A DNA stretch of 15,109 nt, taken from assembly GCA_900544815.1 (NCBI GenBank), contig UQWT01000055.1:1-15109 (forward strand), in the 5' to 3' direction. Shown here piece after piece: positions 1 to 6,787 of this stretch. The notes beneath the pieces were generated by a model. The model was not told the DNA's origin. It saw only the letters and a list, made by a program, of their open reading frames with translations, and ran no database searches. Source of the DNA: an uncultured Bacteroidales bacterium (GTDB taxonomy: Bacteria > Bacteroidota > Bacteroidia > Bacteroidales > UBA932). The position numbers and the translations under genes were made by a program. Within the stretch, counting starts at the first letter, position 1. Each line of letters opens with the position of its first letter.

Positions 1-84
1 CTCTCCAGAACCATAGCAGATCTTTCCGGAGAAATGGATATAAGGACGACTCACATCATACAAGCCTTTCACCTCTCGTATTAG
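1..84 (+). CDS. C-terminal end of a probable ComM/YifB-family Mg-chelatase-like AAA+ ATPase (partial)
   Basis: Frame 1 is open from the window edge and ends at TAG (82-84). It encodes 27 residues that include RTIADLSGEMDI and then HIIQAFHLSY. ComM/YifB proteins end with a helical lid of the form RTIADLxGxxxIxxxHxxEAxxYR, and this tail matches that pattern, although the usual last residues (YRxLD) are altered or cut short. From family knowledge, ComM is a hexameric helicase-like ATPase linked to natural transformation and branch migration; nothing here tests that role. The stop lies 19 bp from the stop of the convergent LuxR-type gene, with no terminator hairpin between. Only 84 bases are visible, so the assignment is moderate. 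Confidence 0.55.
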   Translation, partial: LSRTIADLSGEMDIRTTHIIQAFHLSY

Positions 85-103
85 CACCGCTACGAACAAA
101 TTG

Positions 104-946
104 CTACAGCTCAACTAAGCCGGCTTTTATTGCGTAAATGGTGAGACCTGCTGTTGTCTTTATGCCCAATTTGGAAGATATGTTCTTTCTGTGCGAGAGG
201 ACTGTCTGAAAGCTTATGTTAAGGATATCTGCGATCTCTTTGTTGATCTTTCCCTGCGCAACCAACACAAGAACCTCCGTTTCGCGCGGAGTGAGTATCC
301 CCTCGGCTTCGGCCGCAGTATTGCCTGCCGCAACCATAGAAACAGATTTTTTGTTGGGAAGCAAAGCGGAAATAATGCGGCGGTGCGTAACAATACCGGT
401 CTCCAATGAGCCGAGCGCAAAGATTGTTGCATAGCAGAGGTTGTCGTTAAAGTTCCCTTGAAGGTACTTTATCATTACAAGCTGCATCTCGGCAAGCAGC
501 TCCTCGGCCTCGGTCACACCGCTCAATTTTAACAGGTCAAACTCTTTTGACATTATCTTACAGAATTCATCTAAAAGGTTTGAGAGCTGTATCAGTTGTC
601 CTTTTGCGGTATCTGTGCTCATGCTCATCTCTATGAATGCCTTGAGGTGCTTCTCTATGTTGGGCAGCTGCACCGCCTTAAAGTAAACGGTGCTTTTTGA
701 GAAGTACCCCTCTGCAAACGGAGTCCATTTTACCCCTCTTGCAGATATAACCTGCGGATTTGCGACCGTCTGTACAAGCAACCTTACTAACGGCATATCC
801 TCCTCTGCTATCCCTGCAGCTTTTGCAGCTTCTTCCAGGGTCATCTCACCAACGCCAAGCCTTATTCCTAACCTGTTAAGAACAGGAATCACACCGCCAT
901 TCTTTAGAATAACGTTATAAAGTATTGGTTGAGAGATTATTGACAT
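104..946 (-). CDS. LuxR-type (GerE HTH) transcriptional regulator with ScdA/hemerythrin-like N-terminal half
   Basis: 280 aa. The C-terminal 64 residues (about 217-280) are a typical LuxR/GerE DNA-binding domain, with LTPRETEVLVLVAQGKINKE followed by IADILNISFQTVLSHRKNI and SKLGI. The rest is not a response-regulator receiver: I see no phospho-Asp pocket or DNA-binding domain of another type. Residues about 10-47 (GGVIPVLNRLGIRLGVGEMTLEEA core) resemble the ScdA N-terminal/DUF1858-like module of di-iron repair proteins, in which GIDFCCGGKxTLEEAC is usual; here the two cysteines are Leu/Gly. Residues about 95-200 look all-helical and may correspond to a hemerythrin-like bundle (IEKHLKAF near 97-104), but no full His/Glu ligand set is visible. 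The gene starts 13 bp after the deoxynucleoside kinase stop, so the two are probably co-transcribed. The HTH call is secure; the sensor reading is inference and the signal is unknown. Confidence 0.85.
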   Translation of the reverse strand: MSIISQPILYNVILKNGGVIPVLNRLGIRLGVGEMTLEEAAKAAGIAEEDMPLVRLLVQTVANPQVISARGVKWTPFAEGYFSKSTVYFKAVQLPNIEKHLKAFIEMSMSTDTAKGQLIQLSNLLDEFCKIMSKEFDLLKLSGVTEAEELLAEMQLVMIKYLQGNFNDNLCYATIFALGSLETGIVTHRRIISALLPNKKSVSMVAAGNTAAEAEGILTPRETEVLVLVAQGKINKEIADILNISFQTVLSHRKNISSKLGIKTTAGLTIYAIKAGLVEL

Positions 947-959
947 TTACAATCCTGAA

Positions 960-1580
960 TTATATCTGGAAGAGTCCGTTTATCCGGGCATCTATGCAGT
1001 CTATAACGTAGCTGAGATCTTTGGGGTTATCCTCAAATTTTATATTATCTACGTTTATAACCAATTTTTTACCATCCTTGTAGTTATCGTACCATTGGTC
1101 GTAGAGTTCGTTAAGCCCTTTAAGGTAATCTATCCTTATGGAGCTTTCGTACTCACGTCCTCTCTTTTGAATTTGGCTGACAAGATTGGGAATGGAGGAC
1201 TTAAGGTAGATGATAAGATCCGGTGGTCTTACAAGAGACAACATTAATTCAAACAGCGACGTATAGTTCTCAAAATCACGGGTAGACATAAGCCCCATCT
1301 TGTGAAGGTTAGGGGCAAATATTCTGGCATCCTCGTATATGGTTCTGTCTTGGATGATGTTCTTGCCGCTTTTTGCAATATCAACAACATCCATAAAACG
1401 TTTGTTAAGGAAGAATATCTGCAGGTTGAAAGACCATCTTTGCATATCTGTATAAAAATCAGACAGGTAAGGATTTGTATCCACAACCTCATATTTTGGC
1501 TCCCAATTGAAATTTTTTGTAAGGAGCCTTGTTAAAGTGGTCTTGCCGCTTCCAATATTTCCCGCAATTGCTATGTGCAT
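960..1580 (-). CDS. Deoxynucleoside kinase (dNK/dGK family)
   Basis: 206 aa, a normal length for this family of cytosolic salvage enzymes, which transfer the ATP gamma-phosphate to the 5'-OH of deoxynucleosides. The P-loop is at residues 7-15 (GNIGSGKTT). The substrate-site DR motif is at 78-79 in QDRTIYED, a QxxFxxxxRF helix lies near 54-62, and the arginine-rich LID is RGREYE at 140-145. These three elements in this order define the family. Whether it prefers deoxyadenosine, deoxyguanosine or pyrimidines cannot be read from the sequence. The ATG at 1578-1580 puts the P-loop immediately after the start, as expected. It is the first gene of a pair with the downstream LuxR-type regulator and is divergent from pcm across a 66-bp spacer. 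Confidence 0.93.
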   Translation of the reverse strand: MHIAIAGNIGSGKTTLTRLLTKNFNWEPKYEVVDTNPYLSDFYTDMQRWSFNLQIFFLNKRFMDVVDIAKSGKNIIQDRTIYEDARIFAPNLHKMGLMSTRDFENYTSLFELMLSLVRPPDLIIYLKSSIPNLVSQIQKRGREYESSIRIDYLKGLNELYDQWYDNYKDGKKLVINVDNIKFEDNPKDLSYVIDCIDARINGLFQI

Positions 1581-1613
1581 GAGTTTATCTGTTTCTTAAC
1601 ACTTACTTAAATG

Positions 1614-1621
1614 CAAAAATA
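1614..1621 (-). promoter_or_regulatory. Candidate -7 box for the deoxynucleoside kinase/LuxR pair
   Basis: Read on the minus strand, this is TATTTTTG, a match to the Bacteroidota -7 consensus TAnnTTTG, placed 33 bp upstream of the kinase ATG. The -33 element is poor: no TTTG at the expected distance. Supported only by motif and position. Confidence 0.4.
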
Positions 1622-1633
1622 GATAAAAATTGG

Positions 1634-1641
1634 TAATTTTG
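1634..1641 (+). promoter_or_regulatory. Candidate -7 box for pcm, implying a nearly leaderless transcript
   Basis: TAATTTTG matches TAnnTTTG and ends only 5 bases before the pcm ATG at 1647. Transcription starting the usual few bases downstream would begin at or next to the start codon. No good -33 TTTG is present at the right spacing. The box lies within 13 bases of the divergent kinase box, so the two promoters could interfere. Confidence 0.35.
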
Positions 1642-1646
1642 CGCAC

Positions 1647-2309
1647 ATGTTGGATTCATTATTAGATAAGGGCAGACGGGAGAGAATGGTTAAGAGCCTC
1701 TCTGCAAATCCCATGGTAAACGGCAATGTGCTCGAGGTTATGAGGCGCATTCCAAGACATATTTTTGTTGAAAAGGGGCTTGGGCATTTGGCGTACGATG
1801 ACAAGCCGCTCTCCATTGGCGGAGGGCAGACCATATCGCAGCCATCCACAGTGGCTGTACAGACAAGTCTGCTTGGGCTTAAAAAAGGGGATAAGATTCT
1901 TGAGATAGGTACAGGATGCGGTTACCAGACGGCTGTGCTTGAACTTCTTGGCGGAGAGATCTATAGTGTGGAAAGAATTGAGGCTCTGCACAAAGCGGCA
2001 GAGAGCAACCTTAAGGAGATAGGATGTTTTGGGGTAAAGCTCTTTCTTGCAGACGGGCATTGCGGGTTACCGCAATATGCCCCCTTTGACAAAATCATTG
2101 TAACATGCGCTGCAGATGAGATGCCACATGAATTAGCGCTGCAACTATCTGTACAAGGTGTAATGGTAGTTCCTATTGCGCAAAACCAAGCCCAAGTTCA
2201 CGCAAACGGGCAGCAGATGATGGTGGTAAAAAGGATCTCCCAAACAGAGTACGATATTCACAACATGGGAGCATGCAGCTTTGTCCCTATGCTTAAAGGT
2301 ACGGTATAA
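1647..2309 (+). CDS. pcm: Protein-L-isoaspartate O-methyltransferase
   Basis: 220 aa, the usual bacterial length. The enzyme uses S-adenosylmethionine to methylate isoaspartyl residues in aged proteins, starting their repair to normal aspartate; it is cytosolic. The family-specific segment before the SAM motif is at residues 58-66 (GGGQTISQP), including the Thr-Ile-Ser of the active site. SAM motif I is at 84-94 (ILEIGTGCGYQ), followed by the acidic residue E109 that typically binds the ribose. Motif II lies in FDKIIVTCAADEMP (147-160), and PIAQ follows at 176-179. ATG 1647 is chosen because it includes the N-terminal helix; a later Met at residue 14 would lose part of it. It is the first gene of a compact run with the MBL hydrolase, lytic transglycosylase and uvrA. 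Confidence 0.94.
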   Translation: MLDSLLDKGRRERMVKSLSANPMVNGNVLEVMRRIPRHIFVEKGLGHLAYDDKPLSIGGGQTISQPSTVAVQTSLLGLKKGDKILEIGTGCGYQTAVLELLGGEIYSVERIEALHKAAESNLKEIGCFGVKLFLADGHCGLPQYAPFDKIIVTCAADEMPHELALQLSVQGVMVVPIAQNQAQVHANGQQMMVVKRISQTEYDIHNMGACSFVPMLKGTV

Positions 2310-2323
2310 ATTAACAGCAATAT

Positions 2324-2968
2324 ATGATAACAGTAAAAGCTTTCTATTTTAACGATATACGTGAGTGTACATACGTAGCTTATGATGAAACTAAAGAGTG
2401 TGTGATAATAGACCCCGGGTGCCAAAGCGCCGGCGAGCAACAGAGACTTGTAAAGTTTATTGAGCAGAACAACCTCAAACCGGTAAAGGCCCTTCTCACC
2501 CACGGCCACTTTGACCACGTTATGGGGGCGGCTTTTGTGCAGAGGCAGTGGAATATCCCATTCTACCTTCACGCCGAGGATAAAGGTCAGTTGGAGCGAG
2601 CGCAGCCATACTGCCAGATGTTCGGTCTTAACATAGAGCAGCCGCCTACAGATACGGTAGATGTCAATGACGGCGATATTATAAAATTCGGCAATACGGA
2701 GTTGCATGCAATACACACCCCTGGGCATACAAGAGGAGGTGTATGTTACTATTCTCTTCCCGACAAAATAATCTTTACCGGAGACTCCCTTTTTGCCGGT
2801 AGCATAGGGCGCACAGACCTTCCCGGCGGAGATTACGATGCACTTATGGAGAGTCTTTTGGGCAAAGTATGCAAGCTGGACCCCGACATGAAAGTCTACC
2901 CAGGCCATGGCCCCGAGACAACCATAGCACACGAACTTAATACAAATCCGTTCCTCAGATATGAATAA
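2324..2968 (+). CDS. Metallo-beta-lactamase-fold hydrolase (glyoxalase II-like)
   Basis: 214 aa single-domain protein. The metal ligands are all visible: H60, H62, D64 and H65 in THGHFDH, H135 in HTPGHT, D154 in FTGDSLF, and H195 in YPGHG. The GRTDLPGGD segment at 162-170 is typical of the glyoxalase II-like subgroup, whose members hydrolyse thioesters such as S-lactoylglutathione or related substrates. The separate C-terminal substrate-binding domain of true glyoxalase II is absent, so the substrate is uncertain; the short form is often simply called MBL-fold hydrolase. No signal peptide, so probably cytosolic. It begins 14 bp after the pcm stop and overlaps the next gene by 8 nt, which suggests one transcript and possibly coupled translation. 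Confidence 0.92.
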   Translation: MITVKAFYFNDIRECTYVAYDETKECVIIDPGCQSAGEQQRLVKFIEQNNLKPVKALLTHGHFDHVMGAAFVQRQWNIPFYLHAEDKGQLERAQPYCQMFGLNIEQPPTDTVDVNDGDIIKFGNTELHAIHTPGHTRGGVCYYSLPDKIIFTGDSLFAGSIGRTDLPGGDYDALMESLLGKVCKLDPDMKVYPGHGPETTIAHELNTNPFLRYE

Positions 2969-3914
2969 AATACTCCTCTCCCTCCTCTTTACCGGGGGCG
3001 TTTTTATGGGAAACATTAGTGTGGCCTGCGGACAGACAGAGGCAGACAGCTCCATCATAGCAGCATCTGACAGCCTGCTTGTAAGCAACACTATTAATGA
3101 TATGATAGGCCAGAATGTTGTTATACCAAAGATGCCGCAGGAGGCCACCTTTGCAGGGGAGGCTGTACCCTTGCAATATTTTGATGTGTATGAGTCCTTG
3201 CAGAGAGAGATAGCATCCCTTACGTATCAGCATGGAACAATGATCTATATAGCCCAACTGCAGGCAAGGTACAAAGAGAGAGTCATGAAGATTTTAAGAG
3301 AGGATGGTATTCCTGGCGATTTCTTCTATCTCTGTATTGCCGAAAGCATGCTCCAGCCTTTGGCATCCCCTGCAGGAGCAAAGGGCTACTGGCAGTTTAT
3401 GGATGGGACTGCAAAGGAGTACGGATTGGAGGTAAGCCCGTATATTGATGAACGTTACAATTGGGATAAATCAACAAGAGCCGCCGCAAAATATTTTAAA
3501 AAGGCCTACGAGAAGTATGGGACATGGACACTTGCTGCAGCATCCTATAATATTGGGATGAACAATGTAGACAACAGAAAACAACTGCAGGGGCTGAACA
3601 ACTACTACGACATGCAGTTTCCTGTTGAAACCGCCAGATATGTATACCGGGCTGTGGCCTTTAAGACAATACTTAACAATTTAAAGGATTACGGGTTTAA
3701 TCTTTCGGAAAAAGACATGTACAAACCTATAGAAACCAAAAGGATAAAGGTAACAGGTTCTGTATCTAACTGGAGTGTGTGGGCAGCGGGACACAATACC
3801 AACTTCAAGATGATAAAGATGCTAAACGAATGGATTAGATCCAACAGATTAGACAACAAGGCAGGCAAGACATATTTTGTGGAGGTTCCGGCAGAGGGGG
3901 CAAGAATAAGATAG
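2961..3914 (+). CDS. Lytic murein transglycosylase, GH23 (MltD-like, no LysM)
   Basis: 317 aa. Residues 1-22 form a signal peptide (MNK, hydrophobic LLSLLFTGGVF core). A Cys at 23 follows SVA, a weak lipobox match, so it may be a lipoprotein or a secreted periplasmic enzyme. The GH23 domain spans about 105-235: catalytic Glu128 in CIAESMLQP, the structural GYWQFM at 142-147, AAASYNIG at 192-199, and ARYVYR at 225-230. These enzymes cleave the MurNAc-GlcNAc bond with formation of 1,6-anhydroMurNAc. The C-terminal part (about 250-317) matches the post-catalytic stretch seen in Bacteroidota MltD-type proteins, but no LysM repeat follows, unlike many MltD proteins. The start overlaps the upstream hydrolase stop by 8 nt; uvrA follows after 3 bp. 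Confidence 0.93.
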   Translation: MNKILLSLLFTGGVFMGNISVACGQTEADSSIIAASDSLLVSNTINDMIGQNVVIPKMPQEATFAGEAVPLQYFDVYESLQREIASLTYQHGTMIYIAQLQARYKERVMKILREDGIPGDFFYLCIAESMLQPLASPAGAKGYWQFMDGTAKEYGLEVSPYIDERYNWDKSTRAAAKYFKKAYEKYGTWTLAAASYNIGMNNVDNRKQLQGLNNYYDMQFPVETARYVYRAVAFKTILNNLKDYGFNLSEKDMYKPIETKRIKVTGSVSNWSVWAAGHNTNFKMIKMLNEWIRSNRLDNKAGKTYFVEVPAEGARIR

Positions 3915-3917
3915 ATT

Positions 3918-6752
3918 ATGGACAGAATAGAGATAACAGGTGCCCGCGAACATAACCTTAAAGGGATTGATGTTGTAATACCACGGGACAAATTGGTTGT
4001 GGTAACAGGACTTAGCGGAAGCGGCAAGTCCTCGTTGGCTTTTGATACCATCTACGCAGAGGGGCAACGTCGTTATATGGAGACACTCTCTGCGTATGCA
4101 AGGCAGTTTATGCAGATAATGGAGCGGCCGGCTGTTGACTCTATTACAGGGTTGAGCCCCATTATTGCCATTGAGCAGAAGACAACAGGCAAGAATCCCC
4201 GTTCAACGGTAGGCACAATTACGGAGATATACGATTTTTTAAGGCTTCTGTATGCCCGTGCGGCAAAGGCATACTCGCCTGTTACCGGGAAAGAGATGGT
4301 AAAGTACACTACAGAGCAGATAGTAAATCTAATTCTAAGCAGATACGAGGGGGTAAAATGTCTGCTCCTCTCCCCTATGGTACAGGGAAGAAAGGGGCAT
4401 TACAAAGAACTGTTTGAGCAGTTGCTCAAAAGGGGATACCAACAGGCAAGAGTAGATGGTGAGTTGGTCTATATTGCAGATGTTAAGCCATTGGACAGAT
4501 ATAAAAACCACTTTATAGAGTTGGTGGTAGACAAATTGGTCCCATCCTCATCTGACTACAAAAGAATCCATAATTCTGTAGAACAAGCACTTCACCAAGG
4601 CAAAGGAACATTGGCCGTGATGGATTATCGGGAACTTGAAAACAATGGGAAACCTGCCTTAAACTATTTTAGCAGGCATCTTATGTGCCCTGACAGCGGT
4701 CTCTCTTTTCCCGAGCCGGCTCCGCATACATTCTCCTTTAATTCACCTCAGGGGGCATGTCCAAAGTGCAAGGGGCTTGGTTTTGTAAGCAAGATAGATA
4801 TGAAGAGGATTCTCCCGGACCCGTCCAAGTCTATCCTGCAGGGGGCGTTTGTTCCTCTTGGTACATACAAGGACAACAACTGGTTTAGGATACTTGATAG
4901 TATGGCCAAGGTGTACGATTTCTCTCTTAACGATCCTGTTGAGAGCCTGCCCGAGGAGATTTACGATATGATTGTAAACGGCACCGATGAGCTTTTTAGA
5001 GTTAACCTAAAGGACGGACGCCAGCTTGCCTCGTTCCCAGGGATTATATCTAAGTTGGAGCAATCCGAAGATGAGAATGTTGAAACTTTTGAGAGGAAGG
5101 AGCGCTATGTAGAGGAGGTTGTCTGCCCCGAATGCAATGGATCTCGTCTTAAAAAGGAGGCTTTGTGTTTTAAGATAGATGACAAGGATATTGCACAGGT
5201 ATCTGCTTTAAGCATAGATGACCTGTATGATTGGGTTGTTTCGCTTCCCGACAAATTGGATAAAAAGCAGAAACTTATTGCAGAGGATATTCTTAAGGAG
5301 CTTGGTGACAGGATTGGTTTCCTTAAGGGTGTAGGGCTTAACTATCTGTCTCTTGACAGGTCTACCCGCTCTTTGAGTGGCGGCGAGAGCCAGAGGATAA
5401 GGCTTGCCACGCAGATTGGCAGCAAATTGGTGAATGTCCTGTATATATTGGATGAGCCGAGCATAGGCCTTCACCAACGCGACAACAGGAAACTGATTGA
5501 TTCTCTAAAGAGATTGAGGGATGAGGGAAATTCTGTTATGGTGGTTGAGCATGATGAGGAGATGATAAGGGAGTCAGACTGGCTTGTTGACCTTGGCCCG
5601 GGAGCCGGTGTGAGCGGCGGCAAACTGCTTTTTAACGGCAAACCTTCTAATCTTATGAAGATGAGTCTGCCAAAGGTAAGGGAACTTGGAAGTTTTACCG
5701 CCGATTACCTTAGGGGGCTTAGAAAGATAGAGATACCTGCAACAAGGCGTGCAGGTAACGGCAGCTTTTTGGAACTGATTGGTGCAACAGGTAACAATCT
5801 TAAAGATGTTGATGTTAAGATTCCGTTAGGGTGCCTTGTTGGAATAAGCGGTGTGAGCGGCAGCGGAAAGTCTTCACTCATAAACGAGACCCTCATGCCA
5901 ATTCTTAGCGCCCATTTCTATAGATCTCTTGCCAAACCGCTGCCATACAGAGAGATTAAGGGCATTGAGTCTGTTGACAAACTTATTGTTGTAGACCAAT
6001 CTCCAATAGGAAGGACACCGCGAAGCAACCCTGCTACCTATACAAATGTCTTTAATGACATAAGGAAGCTGTTTGAGAATACTCCCGATGCCAAGATAAG
6101 AGGCTTTAAGGCGGGACGCTTCTCCTTTAATATTAAGGGGGGCAGATGTGAAGCCTGCAAGGGTGCAGGTGTTGAGGCCATTGAGATGAATTTTCTTCCT
6201 ACCGTGTATATTCATTGCAAGGAGTGTAACGGGCAACGCTACAACAGAGAGACTTTGGCTGTTAAGTACAAGGGCAAGAGCATAAACGATGTATTGGAGA
6301 TGACCATATCGCAGGCTATGGAGTTTTTTGAACCTGTTCCATCCATTTATCAAAGGCTTAAAGCACTTGAAGAGGTAGGATTGGGATATGTTAAGTTGGG
6401 ACAGCCCTCAACGACATTGAGCGGCGGCGAGACCCAGAGGGTAAAATTAGCTGCAGAGCTTGCCAAAAAGGATACCGGCAATTCTGTCTATATCTTGGAT
6501 GAACCTACCACAGGTCTACACTTTGAGGATGTGAGGGTTCTTTTGGGCGTACTTCAGAGGATTGTAGACCGGGGCAATACTGTAATAGTGATCGAACACA
6601 ATTTGGATGTGATAAAGACAGTTGATTATCTTATAGATCTTGGTCCCGAAGGTGGCGCCGGCGGCGGATGCATAGTTGCTACCGGAACTCCTGAGGAGGT
6701 TTCCAAGGTTAAAGAATCTTATACCGGGCAATTTTTGGCTGAGCTGCTTTAG
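3918..6752 (+). CDS. uvrA: UvrABC excinuclease subunit A
   Basis: 944 aa, full length. UvrA dimers detect bulky DNA lesions in nucleotide excision repair and load UvrB. Two ABC ATPase halves are complete. The N half has Walker A GLSGSGKSS at 31-39 and signature LSGGESQRIRLA from 486, then YILDEPSIGLHQRD. The C half has Walker A GVSGSGKSS at 645-653 and signature LSGGETQRVKLA from 834, then YILDEPTTGLH. The C-terminal zinc finger is intact (C744, C747, C767, C770). The N-terminal zinc module keeps CPKC at 281-284, but its first pair reads CPDS at 257-260, so one cysteine is missing. A segment that in some UvrAs carries CPxC reads YSPVTG near 119-124. The gene starts 3 bp after the transglycosylase stop and is the last of the plus-strand run. 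Confidence 0.98.
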   Translation: MDRIEITGAREHNLKGIDVVIPRDKLVVVTGLSGSGKSSLAFDTIYAEGQRRYMETLSAYARQFMQIMERPAVDSITGLSPIIAIEQKTTGKNPRSTVGTITEIYDFLRLLYARAAKAYSPVTGKEMVKYTTEQIVNLILSRYEGVKCLLLSPMVQGRKGHYKELFEQLLKRGYQQARVDGELVYIADVKPLDRYKNHFIELVVDKLVPSSSDYKRIHNSVEQALHQGKGTLAVMDYRELENNGKPALNYFSRHLMCPDSGLSFPEPAPHTFSFNSPQGACPKCKGLGFVSKIDMKRILPDPSKSILQGAFVPLGTYKDNNWFRILDSMAKVYDFSLNDPVESLPEEIYDMIVNGTDELFRVNLKDGRQLASFPGIISKLEQSEDENVETFERKERYVEEVVCPECNGSRLKKEALCFKIDDKDIAQVSALSIDDLYDWVVSLPDKLDKKQKLIAEDILKELGDRIGFLKGVGLNYLSLDRSTRSLSGGESQRIRLATQIGSKLVNVLYILDEPSIGLHQRDNRKLIDSLKRLRDEGNSVMVVEHDEEMIRESDWLVDLGPGAGVSGGKLLFNGKPSNLMKMSLPKVRELGSFTADYLRGLRKIEIPATRRAGNGSFLELIGATGNNLKDVDVKIPLGCLVGISGVSGSGKSSLINETLMPILSAHFYRSLAKPLPYREIKGIESVDKLIVVDQSPIGRTPRSNPATYTNVFNDIRKLFENTPDAKIRGFKAGRFSFNIKGGRCEACKGAGVEAIEMNFLPTVYIHCKECNGQRYNRETLAVKYKGKSINDVLEMTISQAMEFFEPVPSIYQRLKALEEVGLGYVKLGQPSTTLSGGETQRVKLAAELAKKDTGNSVYILDEPTTGLHFEDVRVLLGVLQRIVDRGNTVIVIEHNLDVIKTVDYLIDLGPEGGAGGGCIVATGTPEEVSKVKESYTGQFLAELL

Positions 6753-6787
6753 CCGAGCAGGGCAGGAAGGATGGATATGTCTCCCAT

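Noticed and set aside
2258..3148. 296-aa minus-strand reading frame opposite the MBL hydrolase
   Set aside because: It lies antisense to a gene with all metal-binding motifs, has no recognisable domain and a Cys/Tyr-rich composition typical of a shadow frame.
5874..6353. 159-aa minus-strand reading frame inside uvrA
   Set aside because: Antisense to the conserved second ATPase half of UvrA; no domain and no upstream signal.
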